Shown here piece after piece: positions 11,061 to 22,483 of a DNA stretch of 64,000 nt. The translations under genes and the position numbers were made by a program. The notes below the pieces were generated by a model, which ran no database searches, was not told the DNA's origin, and saw only the letters and a list, made by a program, of their open reading frames with translations. Source of the DNA: Nemertoderma westbladi (Eukaryota; Xenacoelomorpha; Nemertodermatida; Nemertodermatidae). The stretch spans positions 26,022 through 90,021 of the forward strand of contig JAUCBJ010006792.1 in assembly GCA_032718475.1 (NCBI GenBank). Reading direction: 5' to 3'. Every line of letters begins with the position of its first letter. Within the stretch, counting starts at the first letter, position 1.

Positions 11061-13172
11061 GTGACGGGCCTAGCAGCCCGATAAGGAACCGACTTTTTAT
11101 TTCAAATAATAAAACAACGAGAATTATTATAGAACTAATAATTATGTAAAAATACAATCATATTTCATACAATAATTATTAATAAATTCGATCTATTATT
11201 AGTTACTCAATTCTAGAACAAAATCGACCTGCAACTAGTGAAGACCTCGTTTTGGAATTTCGAAACCACGCTGGTACGATGCGCGATATCGTGTTTAGTT
11301 AATAAATTGAAAACTCCATCAATTCATGTGCAACCAGTAATAAGAAATCGCGATAAATGTAATTAAATAAAAATTATTCTAGAAAAATTTTCCTCAAAAA
11401 GTATGAAGTCTTGGCGTTGGTGACGCGAAACTAGGCTAGTGAGATTCAGGATATTGCGTTTAATATAAAAATCGAAAACGCTATCGAATTCCGTAAAGGC
11501 GTTAATAAAATACTGAAACTTTTTTGAAATTTGTAAAATTCTAGAACTGGAAAAAATTAATTTTTGAACGGCGCTGTTTGGGGTTTGGAAACATGGATAG
11601 GCTGAAAGAGGACATCGAATTAAGTTGAAAAATGAAAACCCCATCGAATTTGGACAAAGTGTTCCGGAGTTATAGCGGATCGAAAAAAATTGACCCCCCC
11701 CAGTCGCCAAAAATTTACAGTAATTTAAAATTTTGCAAAAAAAATTTTTTGCGTTATTTTTTATGGCGAATCGATTGGCAGTACTGGCTACGAAAAATTT
11801 TTTTTTGAAATTTTTGGTCAGAAAAAAAAACATGGAAAAAGTATATTTTTAAAAAGATTTGATGTCTTTGCCTATGGTCAGAGAATGATCCAACTCTGTA
11901 ACTTGGCAATCGCTCAAATCCATTCAGCTGAATGGCAAAGTAGAGTAAACTAAAGTAAATTCCCTATACAATGTTCTGAAGGGGTGACTGACATGAGTAA
12001 TCCAACAATAAAACATTTTGCAATAATGTTGGCATTAATGTAGCCAACTCACTGTCTACGTAACTGTCATTCAGCTTACATTAGCAGAGTGAGATATTCC
12101 CCATAGATGCATTGGGAAGAGTAATTCAGCTGAGGCGATATTAGATTTCAAACTAAACCAACCAGTTAATAATGTTTGCTTTGACAGAGAGTGGTGGCCT
12201 CGCCTATACAAACAGTATGGGTGTACTGAGTATAATAATCTTGGCAACCTCATCGATTTATTACTAAGCCTTCTGTAGTAATGCATTACATAACCCATTT
12301 TTCAGCACGACACCAGCTGTTATTGGTGTTATTTTACCATTGCGCCTATGGCGTTTTTTCGTTTATGTCTATTTTTCGAGCCCACGGCTCATGGACGAAA
12401 TAGCGGAACATACCAGGGACCTTATAATCACGGTATCTAGATGCTGTGAAAATTTCATCAAAATTTGAAATTTTTGGTCAGAAAAAAAAACATGGAAAAA
12501 GTATATTTTTAAAAAGATTTCATGTCTTTGCCTATGGTCAGAGAATGATCCAACTCTGTAACTTGGCAATCGCTCAGAGTATCACTATAAGGCTGAGTAA
12601 ACATTCCACCTTATAAGCATACAGCCTCCACAGTATTAATGTTGGCATTAATGTAGCCGATACACTGTATACCTAATAGTCATTCAGCAGGGGGAAGAGT
12701 TATTCAGCTGAGGCGGTAATAGATTGCAAACTAAACCAACCAGTTGGCAGCCTCATCGATTTATACTAAGCCTGTGTAGAACCACAAACTAAATCAACCA
12801 GTTAATATTTGCTTTGACAGGGCCTAAACAAACAGTATGGGTGTACTGAGTACAATAATCTTGGCAACCTCATCGATTTATACTAAGCCTTGTGTAGAAA
12901 TCCATTACATAAGCCATTTTTCATCACGACACCAGCTGTTATTGGTGTTATTTTACCATTGCGCCTAAGGCGTTTTTTCGTTTATGTCTATTTTTCGAGC
13001 CCACGGCTCATGGACGAAATAGCGGAACATACCAGGGACCTTAGAATCGCGGTATCTAGCCGCTGTGAAAATTTCATCAAAATCGTTAGAGTAGTTTTGG
13101 CTATAGATTAACCAGCCAGCCAGCCAGCCTCGAGCAATTCTTACAGTAATGAACCTCTCGGTTCCTAACTAG
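11061..13172 (+). repeat. Array unit 3 (type 1) with an internal duplication
   Basis: A 2.1-kb unit. Its hairpin-rich block stops at TTTCATCAAAAT (about 12470) and is joined directly to another AAATTTTTGGTCAG block, after which the second half of the unit is repeated. The join has only a few bases of shared sequence, consistent with slippage or end joining within the array. Confidence 0.85.
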
Positions 13173-14635
13173 TGACGGGCCTAGCGGCCCGATAAGGAAC
13201 CGACTTTTTATTTCAAATAAAAGAGACAACGAGGTCGGCTCGGTCTTGCACGATTGGGCACGATTAAGTTCGACTTGGCTTGATCGGCTCGGTTTGGCTC
13301 GATTAGGCTCCTCGTTTTGGAATTTCGAAACCACGCTGGTGCGATGCGCGATATCGTGTTTAGTTAATAAATTGAAAACTCCATCAATTCATGTGCAACC
13401 AGTAATAAGAAATCGCGATAAATGTAATTTAATAAAAATTATTCTAGAAAAATTTTCCTCAAAAAGTATGAAGTCTTGGCGTTGGTGACGCGAAACTAGG
13501 CTAGTGAGATTCAGGATATTGCGTTTAATATAAAAATCGAAAACGCTATCGAATTCCGTAAAGGCGTTAATAAAATACTGAAACTTTTTTGAAATTTGTA
13601 AAATTCTAGAACTGGAAAAAATTATTTTTTGAACGGCGCTGTTTGGGGTTTGGAAACATGGATAGGCTGAAAGAGGACATCTAATTAAGTTGAAAAATGA
13701 AAACCCCATCGAATTTGGACAAAGCGTTCCGGATTTATAGCGGATCGAAAAAAATTGACCCCCCCCCCAGTCGCCAAAAATTTACAGTAATTTAAAATTT
13801 TGCAAAAAAAAATTTTTGCGTTATTTTTGATGGCGAATCGATTGGCAGTACTGGCTACGAAAAATTTTTTTTTGAAATTTTTGGTCAGAAAAAAAACATG
13901 GAAAAAGTATATTTTTAAAAAGATTTGATGTCTTTGCCTATGGTCAGAGAATGATCCAACTCTGTAACTTGGCAATCGCTCAAATCCATTCAGCTGAATG
14001 GCACAGTAGAGTAAACTAAAGTAAATTCCCTATACAATGTTCTGAAGGGGTGACTGACAGAGAGTAATCCAACAATAAAACATTTTGCAATAATGTTGGC
14101 ATTAATGTAGCCAACTCACTGTGTACGTAACAGTCATTCAGCTTACATTAGCAGAGTGAGATATTACCATAGATTGCATTGGGAAGAGTAATTCAGCTGA
14201 GGCGATATTAGATTTCAAACTAAACCAACCAGTTCATAATGTTTGCTTTGACAGAGAGTGGTGGCCTATACAAACAGTATGGGTGTACTGAGTATAATAA
14301 TCTTGGCAACCTCATCGATTTATTACTAAGCCTTCTGTAGAAATGCATTACATAAGCCATTTTTCATCACGACACCAGCTGTCATGGGTGTTATTTTACC
14401 ATTGCGCCTATGGCGTTTTTTCGTTTATGTCTATTTTTCGAGCCCACGGCTCATGGACGAAATAGCGGAACATACCAGGGACCTTAGAATCGCGGTATCT
14501 AGCCGCTGTGAAAATTTCATCAAAATCGTTAGAGTAGTTTTGGCTGTAGATTAGTCAGTCAGTCAGTCAGTCAGCCAGCCAGCCAGCCAGTCTCGAGCAA
14601 TTCTTACAGTAATGAACCTCTCGGTTCCTAACTAG
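13173..14635 (+). repeat. Array unit 4 (type 1) with a short GGCTC block
   Basis: The AT-rich AATTAGTATAG block is replaced at 13234-13312 by about 80 bp of degenerate GGCTC/GATTG repeats, joined straight to CTCGTTTTGGAATTTC. The remainder is canonical. Confidence 0.85.
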
Positions 14636-16720
14636 TGACGGGCCTAGCGGCCCGATAAGGAACCGACTTTTTATTTTATTAAATAAAAGAGACACCGAGA
14701 ATTAGTATAGAACTAATAATTATCTAAAAATACAATCATATTTCATACAATAATTATTAATAAATTCGATCTATTATTAGTTTCTCAATTCTAGAACAAA
14801 ATCGACCTGCAACTAGTGAAGACCTCGTTTTAGAATTTCGAAACCACGCTGGTGCGATGCGCGATATCGTGTTTAGTTAATAAATTGAAAACTCCATCAA
14901 TTCATGTGCAATCAGTAATAAGAAATCGCTATAAATGTAATTAAATAAAAATTATTCTAGAAAAATTTTCCTCAAAAAATATGAAATCTTGGCATTGGTG
15001 ACGCGAAACTAGGCTAGTGAGATTCAGGATATTGCGTTTAATATAAAAATCGAAAACGCTATCGAATTCCGTAAAGGCGTTAATAAAATACTGCAACTTT
15101 TTTGAAATTTGTAAAATTCTAGAACTAGAAAAAAATAATTTTTGGACGGCGCTGTTTGGGGTTTCGAAACATGGATAGGCTGAAAGAGGACATCGAATTA
15201 AGTTGAAAAATGAAAACCCCATCGAATTTGGACAAAGCGTTCCGGAGTTATAGCGGATCGAAAAAAATTGACCCCCCCCAGTCGCCAAAAATTTACAGTA
15301 ATTTAAAATTTTGTAAAAAAAATTTTTTGCGTTATTTTTGATGGCGAATCGATTGGCAGTACTGGCTACGAAAAATTTTTTTTTTAATTTTTGGTCAGAA
15401 AAAAAAACATCGAAAAAGTATATTTTTAAAAAGATTTGATGTCTTTGCCTATGGTCAGAGAATGATCCAACTCTGTACTTGGCAATCGCTCAAATCCATT
15501 CAGCTGAATGGCACAGTAGAGTAAACTAAAGTATATTTCATACAATAATTATTAATAAATTATTCTAGAAAAATGTTCCTCAAAAAGTATGAAGTCTTGG
15601 CATTGGTGACGCGAAACTAGGCTAGTGAGATTCAGGATATTGCGTTTAATATAAAAATCGAAAACGCTATCGAATTCCGTAAAGGCGTTAATAAAATACT
15701 GCAACTTTTTTGAAATTTGTAAAATTCTAGAACTAGAAAAAATTAATTTTTGAACGGCGCTGTTTGGGGTTTCGAAACATGGATAGGCTGAAAGAGGACA
15801 TCGAATTAAGTTGAAAAATAAAAACCCCATCGAATTTGGACAAAGCGTTCCGGAGTTATAGCGGATCGAAAAAAATTGACCCCCCCCAGTCGCCAAAAAT
15901 TTACAGTAATTTAAAATTTTGCAAAAAAAATTTTTTGCGTTATTTTTGATGGCAAATCGATTGACAGTACTGGCTATGAAAAAATCTTTTTGAAATTTTT
16001 GGTCAGAAAAAAAACATGGAAAAAGTATCTTTTTAAAAAGATTTGCTGTCTTTGCCTATGGTCAGAGAATGATCCAACTCTGTTACTTGGCAATCGCTCA
16101 AATCCATTCAGCTGAATGGCACAGTAGAGTAAACTAAAGTATATTCCCTATACAATGTTCTGAAGGGGAGACTGACAGAGAGTCCAACAATAAAACATTT
16201 TGCAAAAATGTTGACATTAATGTAGCCAACTCACTGTGTACTTAAGTCATTCAGCTTACATTAGCAGAGGGAGATATTCCCATAGAGTGCGCATTGGGAA
16301 GAGTAATTCAGCTGAGGCAATAATAGATTTCAAACTAAACCAACCAGTTAACAGAGTGTCCTAAGGCCTAAACAAACAGTATTGGTGTACTAAGTGAATA
16401 ATCTTGGCAACCTCATCGATTTATACTAAGCCTTGTGTAGAAATCCATTACGTAAGCCATTTTTCATCACGACACCAGCTGTTATTGGTGATATTTTACC
16501 ATTGCGCCTATGGCGTTTTTTCGTTTATGTCTATTTTTCGAGCCCACGGCTCATGGACGAAATAGCGGAACATATCAGGGACCTTAGAATCGCGGTATCC
16601 AGCCGCTGTGAAAATTTCATCAAAATCGTTAGAGTAGTTTTGGCTATAGATTAGCCAGCCAGCCAGTCAATCAATCAGCCAACAATTCTTACAGTAATGA
16701 ACCTCTCGGTTCCTAACTAG
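14636..16720 (+). repeat. Array unit 5 (type 1) with a 600-bp internal duplication
   Basis: A type 1 unit of 2085 bp. The block from TTATTCTAGAAAAAT through the poly-C tract to the palindrome block occurs twice (about 14950-15540 and 15555-16150). The copies were joined at the ATATTTCATACAATAATTATTAATAAATT segment, which is shared at the breakpoint. Confidence 0.85.
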
Positions 16721-18458
16721 TGACGGCGTCAAGACGCCGTTAAGCAAGTCGGAAGTCGTCAATCAAAGGTAAGTTCCCTCAACAATGTTTACCTTTGTTC
16801 AGAAGGGAAGTGTTATTTATCTATGGTCAGAGAGAGATCCCACTCTGTAATTTGGCAATTGCTCAAATCCATTCAGCTGAATGACTCAGTAGAGTAAACT
16901 AAAGTAAATTCCCTCAGCCTCAACAATGTTTGCCTATGGTGTGAAGGGAATCTGACAGAGAATAATCTTAGCCACTAAATGTCATTCACCTAACAAAACA
17001 TTTTGAATGCCACAGTGATTAACCCAATACAGATAATAAGCAGTTATTTTTATATTTCAAACTATAATGTTAGTGTAAGCCTTACAGAGTATCAGTATGA
17101 GGCTGAGTAAACATTCCGCCTTATAAGCATACAGCCTCCACAGTATTAATGTTGGCCAAAAGATTTATAAATAAAATACAGTGCAATAGTACTCTGTAAC
17201 CTACAGTCATTCAGCTTGCACTAAATGTCAATCACCTATAAAACATTTTGAATGCCACAGTGAATATTAACCCAATACAGATAATAAGAAGTGATTTTTA
17301 TATTTCAAACTATAATGTTAGTCTTAGCCTTACAGAGTATCAGTATAAGGCTGTGTAAACATTCCGCCTTATAAGCATACAGCCTCCACAGTATTAATGT
17401 TGGCCAAAAGATTTAAAAATAAAATACAGTGCAATAGTACTCTGTAACCTACAGTCATTCAGCTTGCACTAAATATCAATCACCTATAAAACATTTAAAC
17501 ATTTTGAATGCCACAGTGTATAACCTGATACAGATAGTAAGCAGTGATTTTTATGTTTTAAACTATAACGTTAGTGTTAGCCTTCTTACAGTGTATCAGT
17601 ATGAAGCTGAGTAAACATTCGCCTTAGAAGCATACAACCTCCAAAGTATTAATGTTGGACGAAAGATTTAAAAATAAAATACAGTACAGTAGTACTCTGT
17701 AACTAACAGTCATTCAGCTTGCACTAAATGTCAATCACCTATAAAACATTTTGAATGCCACAGTGATTATTAACCCAATACAGATAATAAGAAGTGATTT
17801 TTATATTTCAAACTATAATGTTAGTCTTAGCCTTACAGAGTATCAGTATAAGGCTGTGTAAACATTCCACCTTATAAGCATACAGCCTCCACAGTATTAA
17901 TGTTGGCATTAATGTAGCCGATACACTGTATACCTAATAGTCATTCAGCAGGGGGAAGAGTTATTCAGCTGAGGCGGTAATAGATTGCAAACTAAACCAA
18001 CCAGTTGGCAGCCTCATCGATTTATACTAAGCCTGTGTAGAACCACAAACTAAATCAACCAGTTAATATTTGCTTTGACAGAGTGTCCTAGGGCCTAAAC
18101 AAACAGTATGGGTGTACTAAGTACAATAATCTTGGCAACCTCATCGATTTATACTAAGCCTTGTGTAGAAATGCATTACATAAGCCATTTTTCATCAGGA
18201 CACCAGCTGTCATTGGTGTTATTTTACCATAGCGCCTATGGCGTTTTTTCGTTTATCTCTATTTTTCAAGCCCATAGGCTATGGACGGAGTAGCCGATCA
18301 TGCCAGGGACCTTAGAATCGCGGTATCTAGCTGCTGTGAAAATTTCATCAAAATCGTTAGAGTAGTTTTGGCTGTAGGTCAGTCAGTCAGTCAGTCAGCC
18401 AGTCAATCAATCAGCAAACAATTCTTACAGTAATCAAGTCTAACGACTTGCTAACTAG
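16721..18458 (+). repeat. Array unit 6 (type 2, long form)
   Basis: The unit opens with the alternative hairpin ACGGCGTC-AA-GACGCCGT and arm AAGCAAGTCG and closes with the alternative hairpin CAAGTC-TAAC-GACTTG, so both ends belong to version 2. Its interior differs from type 1 and carries the 250-bp tandem repeats. From about 17900 it returns to the shared ATGTAGCC...CAGTCAG block. Confidence 0.85.
16950..17900 (+). repeat. About 250-bp tandem repeat, three full copies plus partials
   Basis: GTCATTCAGCTTGCACTAAAT starts at 17206, 17454 and 17709 (periods 248 and 255), with a partial copy upstream from about 16950. Each unit holds the nested inverted repeat AAGGCTG...CAGCCT around ACATTCC. 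Single derived copies of the second half also sit at 12570-12640, 28396-28460, 30728-30843 and 37972-38036. Confidence 0.88.
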
Positions 18459-18787
18459 AGACGGCGTCAAGACGCCGTTAAGCAAGTCGGAAGTCATCAT
18501 TCAAATGTAAATTCCATCAATAAGCTATCATTGGTGTTATTTTACCATTGCGCCTATGGCGTTTTTTCGTTTATGTCTATTTTTCGAGCCCACGGCTCAT
18601 GGACGAAATAGCGGAACATACCAGGGACCTTAGAATCGCGGTATCTAGCCGCTGTAAAAATTTCATCAAAATCGTTAGAGTAGTTTTGGCTGTAGATCAG
18701 CCAGCCAGCCAGTCAGTCAGCCAGCCAGCCAGCCAGTCAGTCAACAATTCTTATTACAGTAATCAAGTCCTACGACTTGCTAACTAG
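18459..18787 (+). repeat. Array unit 7 (type 2, 330-bp mini-unit)
   Basis: A complete short unit: type 2 start hairpin, about 50 bp of spacer, the CGCCTATGGCG...GTAGATCAG block, CAGC/CAGT microsatellite and type 2 end hairpin CAAGTC-CTAC-GACTTG followed by CTAACTAG. At 329 bp it is the smallest form with both termini. Unit 10 (22089-22422, 334 bp) has the same composition. Confidence 0.85.
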
Positions 18788-20302
18788 TGACGGGCCTAGC
18801 GGCCCGATAAGGAACCGACTTTTTATTTTAAATAAAAGAGACAACAAGAATTAGTATAGAACTAATAATTATGTAAAAATACAATCATATTTCATACAAT
18901 AATTATTAATAAATTCGATCTATTATTAGTTGCTCAATTCTAGAACAAAATCGACCTGCAACTAGTGAAGACCACGTTTTGGAATTTCGAAACCACGCTG
19001 GTGCGATGCGCGATATCGTGTTTAATTAATAAATCGAAAACTCCATCAATTCATGTGCAACCAGTAATAAGAAATCGCGATAAATGTAATTAAATAAAGA
19101 TTATTCTAGAAAAATTTTCTTCAAAAAGTATGAAGTCTTGGCGTTGGTGACGCGAAACTAGGCTAGTGAGATTCAGGATATTGCGTTTAATATAAGAATC
19201 GAAAACGCTATCGAATTCCGTAAAGGCGTTAATAAAATACTGCAACTTTTTTGAAATTTGTAAAATTCTAGAACTAGAAAAAATTAAATTTTGAACGGCG
19301 CTATTTGGGGTTTCGAAACATGGATAGACTGAAAGAGGACATCGAATTAAGTTGAAAAATAAAAACCCCATCGAATTTGGACAAAGCGTTCCGGAGTTAT
19401 AGCGGATCGAAAAAAATTGACCCCCCCCAGTCGCCAAAAATTTACAGTAATTTTAAATTTTGCAAAAAAAAATTTTTGCGTTATTTTTGATGGTGAATCG
19501 ATTGGCAGTACTGGCTACGAAAATTTTTTTTTGAAATTTTTGTTCAGAAAAAAAAACATGGAAAAATTATATTTTTAAAAAGATTTGTCTTTGCCTATGG
19601 TCAGAGAATGATCCAACTCTGTAACTTGGCAATCGCTCAAATCCATTCAGCTGAATGGCACAGTAGAGTAAACTAAAGTAAATTCCCTATACAATGTTCT
19701 GAAGGGGAGACTGACAGAGAGTAATCCAACAATAAAACATTTTGCAATATTGTTGGCATTAATGTAGCCAACACACTGTGTACTTAAAGTCATTCAGCTT
19801 ACATTAGCAGAGTGAGATATTCTCATAGAATGCATTGGGAAGAGTAATTCAGCTGAGGCGATAATAGATTTCTAACTAAACCAACCAGTTAATATTTGCT
19901 TTGACAGAGTGTCCTAGGGCCTAAACAAACAGTATGGGTGTACTAAGTAGAATAATCTTGGCAACCTCATCGATTTATACTAAGCCTTGTGTAGAAATCC
20001 ATTACATAAGCCATTTTTCATCACGACACCAGCTGTTATTGGTGTTATTTTACCATTGCGCTTATGGCGTTTTTTCGTTTATGTCTATTTTTCGAGCCCA
20101 CGGCTCATGGACGAAATAGCGGAACATACCAGGGACCTTAGAATCGCGGTATCCAGCCGCTGTGAAAATTTCATCAAAATCGTTAGAGTAGTTTTTGCTG
20201 TAGGTCAGTCAGTCAGTCAGTCAGTCAGCCAGTCAATCAGTCAGCGAATTACAGTAATGAAGAACAATTCTTACAGTAATGAACCTCTCGGTTCCTAACT
20301 AG
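18788..20302 (+). repeat. Array unit 8 (type 1)
   Basis: A canonical 1.5-kb unit with type 1 ends, following directly on a type 2 end. The switch of version falls exactly at the CTAACTAG boundary. Confidence 0.85.
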
Positions 20303-20363
20303 TGACGGGCCTAGCGGCCCGATAAGGAACCGACTTTTTATTTCAAATAAAAGAGACAACGAG

Positions 20364-20807
20364 CTCGGCTCGGTCTTGCACGATTGGGCACGATTAAGTT
20401 CGACTTGGCTTGATCGGCTCGGCTCGGCTCGGCTCGCCTCGGCTCGGCTCGGCTCGGTTCGGTTCGGCTCGGCTCGGTTCGGCTCGGCTCGGCTCGGCAC
20501 GGCTCGGCTCGGCTCGGCTCGGCTCGGCTCGGCTCGGCTCGGCTCGGCTCGGCTCGGCTCGGCTCGGCTCGGCTCGGCTCGGCTCGGCTCGGCTCGGCTC
20601 GGCTCGGCTCGGCTCGGCTCGGCTCGGCTCGGCTCGGCTCGGCTCGGCTCGGCTCGGCTCGGCTCGGCTCGGCTCGGCTCGGCTCGGCTCGGCTCGGCTC
20701 GGCTCGGCTCGGCTCGGCTCGGCTCGGCTCGGCTCGGCTCGGCTCGGCTCGGCTCGGCTCGGCTCGGCTCGGCTCGGCTCGGCTCGGCTCGGTCTGAGTC
20801 GACTCCC
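20364..20807 (+). repeat. GGCTC pentanucleotide array, pure core of 58 copies
   Basis: A degenerate lead-in (GGTTC, GCCTC, GGCAC variants) to 20500 is followed by an uninterrupted run of GGCTC from 20501 to 20790, 58 copies. It closes with GGTCTGAGTCGACTCC. Long open frames in all registers (Arg-Leu-Gly-Ser-Ala; antisense Ser-Arg-Ala-Glu-Pro) are a trivial result of a 5-bp, stop-free repeat. Confidence 0.95.
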
Positions 20808-21271
20808 CGTGCTGCTCAAAGGGCGCAAATACATATATCAAAGGGTCAAAGCAAAACTCACGTGCTGCTCGAAGGGTCAAAGTCAAACAATGTGTCTATT
20901 ATTTGATGTAATTCGCGTGCTGCTCGAAGGGCGCAAATACATATATCGAAGGGTCAAAGCAAAACTCACGTGCTGCTCGAAGGGTCAAAGTCAAACAATG
21001 TGTCTATTATTTGATGTAATTCACGTGCTGCTCGAAGGGCGCAAATACATATATCGAAGGGTCAAAGCAAAACTCACGTGCTGCTCGAAGGGTCAAAGTC
21101 AAACAATGTGTCTATTATTTGATGTAATTCACGTGCTGCTCGAAGGGCGCAAATACATATATCGAAGGGTCAAAGCAAAACTCACGTGCTGCTCGAAGGG
21201 ACAAAGTCAAACATCGTGTCTATTATTTGATTATCTCACGTGCTGCTAGAAGGGCGCAACTACATATATCG
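20808..21271 (+). repeat. 108-bp tandem repeat, four copies plus partial
   Basis: CGTGCTGCTCGAAGGG-type starts at 20808, 20916, 21024, 21132 and 21239 give periods of 108, 108, 108 and 107. Each unit is two related half-units (about 53 and 55 bp), both opening with CGTGCTGCTC; most are preceded by CA, giving the CACGTG palindrome. Since 108 is a multiple of three, a long frame runs through, but the sequence is repeat DNA. Further copies are at 23823-24075, 33764-33990 and 35937-36273. Confidence 0.92.
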
Positions 21272-21870
21272 AAACAAGCCCCTGTCTTGTATTTTAATTA
21301 TATCAGAAATCCTTGCCTTCAGTACAAATATCTAAAAATTCATTCACCTGAAGTATGGGTAACATTATAAATTCGTTTTTCGCACAGTAGAGTTAACTAA
21401 GCAAATACCCTCCAGGTTGACTGAATGATTTTATTAATGTTTGCCATGCATAATGTACTATATTTGGGTCCCATGACCCACCCCATTGAACAGCTTTGCT
21501 TACATCTGATAGAAAGTAATCCCAAATTAACTTCCCTCTACGAAAATTATTTTAATTAAATACATACAACATAGCAGTCAACTCTGCAATCAACAGTACA
21601 CAATAACTAAAATGGCATTCAGCTTACCAGCTATTCGCATTAAGCTAATAGATATTCGATTTCATTGGATTCAGCGAGTGTGTGAGGGCTATTGGGAGAG
21701 CAATCAGCTTATGATGTAATACATTAGAATGCACGGCTTTTGTTTGCTTACTGTCTGAGTTGTAGAGTGAGGATAATACTTGGCAGAGAAAGCATTTCCT
21801 CGTTAGGTGGCCATTCCTATAGAATAGCATTACTAGGCTATCTCTATCCATTTTTCATGAGAGCCAGCTG
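21272..21870 (+). repeat. AT-rich linker block after the 108-bp repeats
   Basis: About 600 bp from CAAGCCCCTGTCTTG to CATTTTTCATGAG, found only in units that carry the 108-bp repeats (also at 24075-24672, partly at 33990-34575, and 36273-36872). No coding content or function is recognised. Confidence 0.8.
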
Positions 21871-22088
21871 GTGTTTTTATCATTGCGCCTATGGCGTTTT
21901 TTCGTTTATGTCTATTTTTCGAGCCCACGGCTCATGGACGAAATAGCGGAACATACCAGGGACCTTAGAATCGCGGTATCCAGCCGCTGTGAAAATTTCA
22001 TCAAAATCGTTAGAGTAGTTTTGGCTGTAGATCAGCCAGCCAGTCTCGAGCAATTCTTACAGTAATGAACCTCTCGGTTCCTAACTAG

Positions 22089-22422
22089 AGACGGCGTCAA
22101 GACGCCGTTAAGCAAGTCGGAAGTCATCAATCAAATGTAAATTCCATCAACAAGCTGTCATTGGTGTTATTTTACCATTGCGCCTATGGCGTTTTTTCGT
22201 TTATGTCTATTTTTCGAGCCCACGGCTCATGGACGAAATAGCGGAACATACCAGGGACCTTAGAATCGCGGTATCTAGCCGCTGTGAAAATTTCATCAAA
22301 ATCGTTAGAGTAGTTTTGGCTGTAGATCAGCCAGCCAGCCAGCCAGCCAGTCAGCCAGCCAGCCAGCCAGTCAATCAGCCAACAATTCTTACAGTAATCA
22401 AGTCCTACGACTTGCTAACTAG
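22089..22422 (+). repeat. Array unit 10 (type 2, 334-bp mini-unit)
   Basis: Second copy of the short type 2 form, with matched type 2 start and end, lying between a type 1 end and a type 1 start. Its CAGC/CAGT microsatellite is longer than in unit 7, so the two are independent or diverged copies rather than an assembly duplicate. Confidence 0.85.
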
Positions 22423-22483
22423 TGACGGGCCTAGCGGCCCGATAAGGAACCGACTTTTTATTTCAAATAAAAGAGACAACGAG

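Larger units (their letters stand above)
20303..22088 (+). repeat. Array unit 9 (type 1) carrying pentamer and 108-bp arrays
   Basis: After the type 1 start the unit switches at GAGACAACGAG (20363) into GGCTC repeats (20364-20807), then the 108-bp tandem array (20808-21271). Next comes a 600-bp AT-rich block (CAAGCCCCTGTCTTG to CATTTTTCATGAG, 21272-21865) and finally the common hairpin-rich end block. It ends with version 1 and is followed by a type 2 start. Confidence 0.85.

Noticed and set aside
10789-11064. A roughly 73-residue frame repeated in most array units (…LWRFFVY…NFIKIVRV…)
   Set aside because: It begins at a GTG, runs through the hairpin block and CAGT microsatellite, and its reading is conserved only because the units are near-identical. 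Some copies are truncated or shifted. No protein family features.
11363-11833. Minus-strand frame of 110-180 residues repeated in about ten units
   Set aside because: It crosses poly-C, poly-A and poly-T tracts whose lengths vary between units and change the frame; composition is low-complexity and no motif is seen. Treated as repeat DNA.
16700-16770. Hammerhead or twister ribozyme at the unit boundary
   Set aside because: CTAG(T/A)GA and (A/T)TAA beside an inner stem resemble a hammerhead core superficially, but the essential CUGANGA and GAAA are absent and only two helices form. For twister the enclosed segment is too short and the pseudoknot partners are missing. The structure itself is kept as a finding.
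20808-21271. CRISPR-like regular spacing of the 108-bp repeats
   Set aside because: The 'spacers' are identical from unit to unit and the genome is animal; this is an ordinary tandem repeat.
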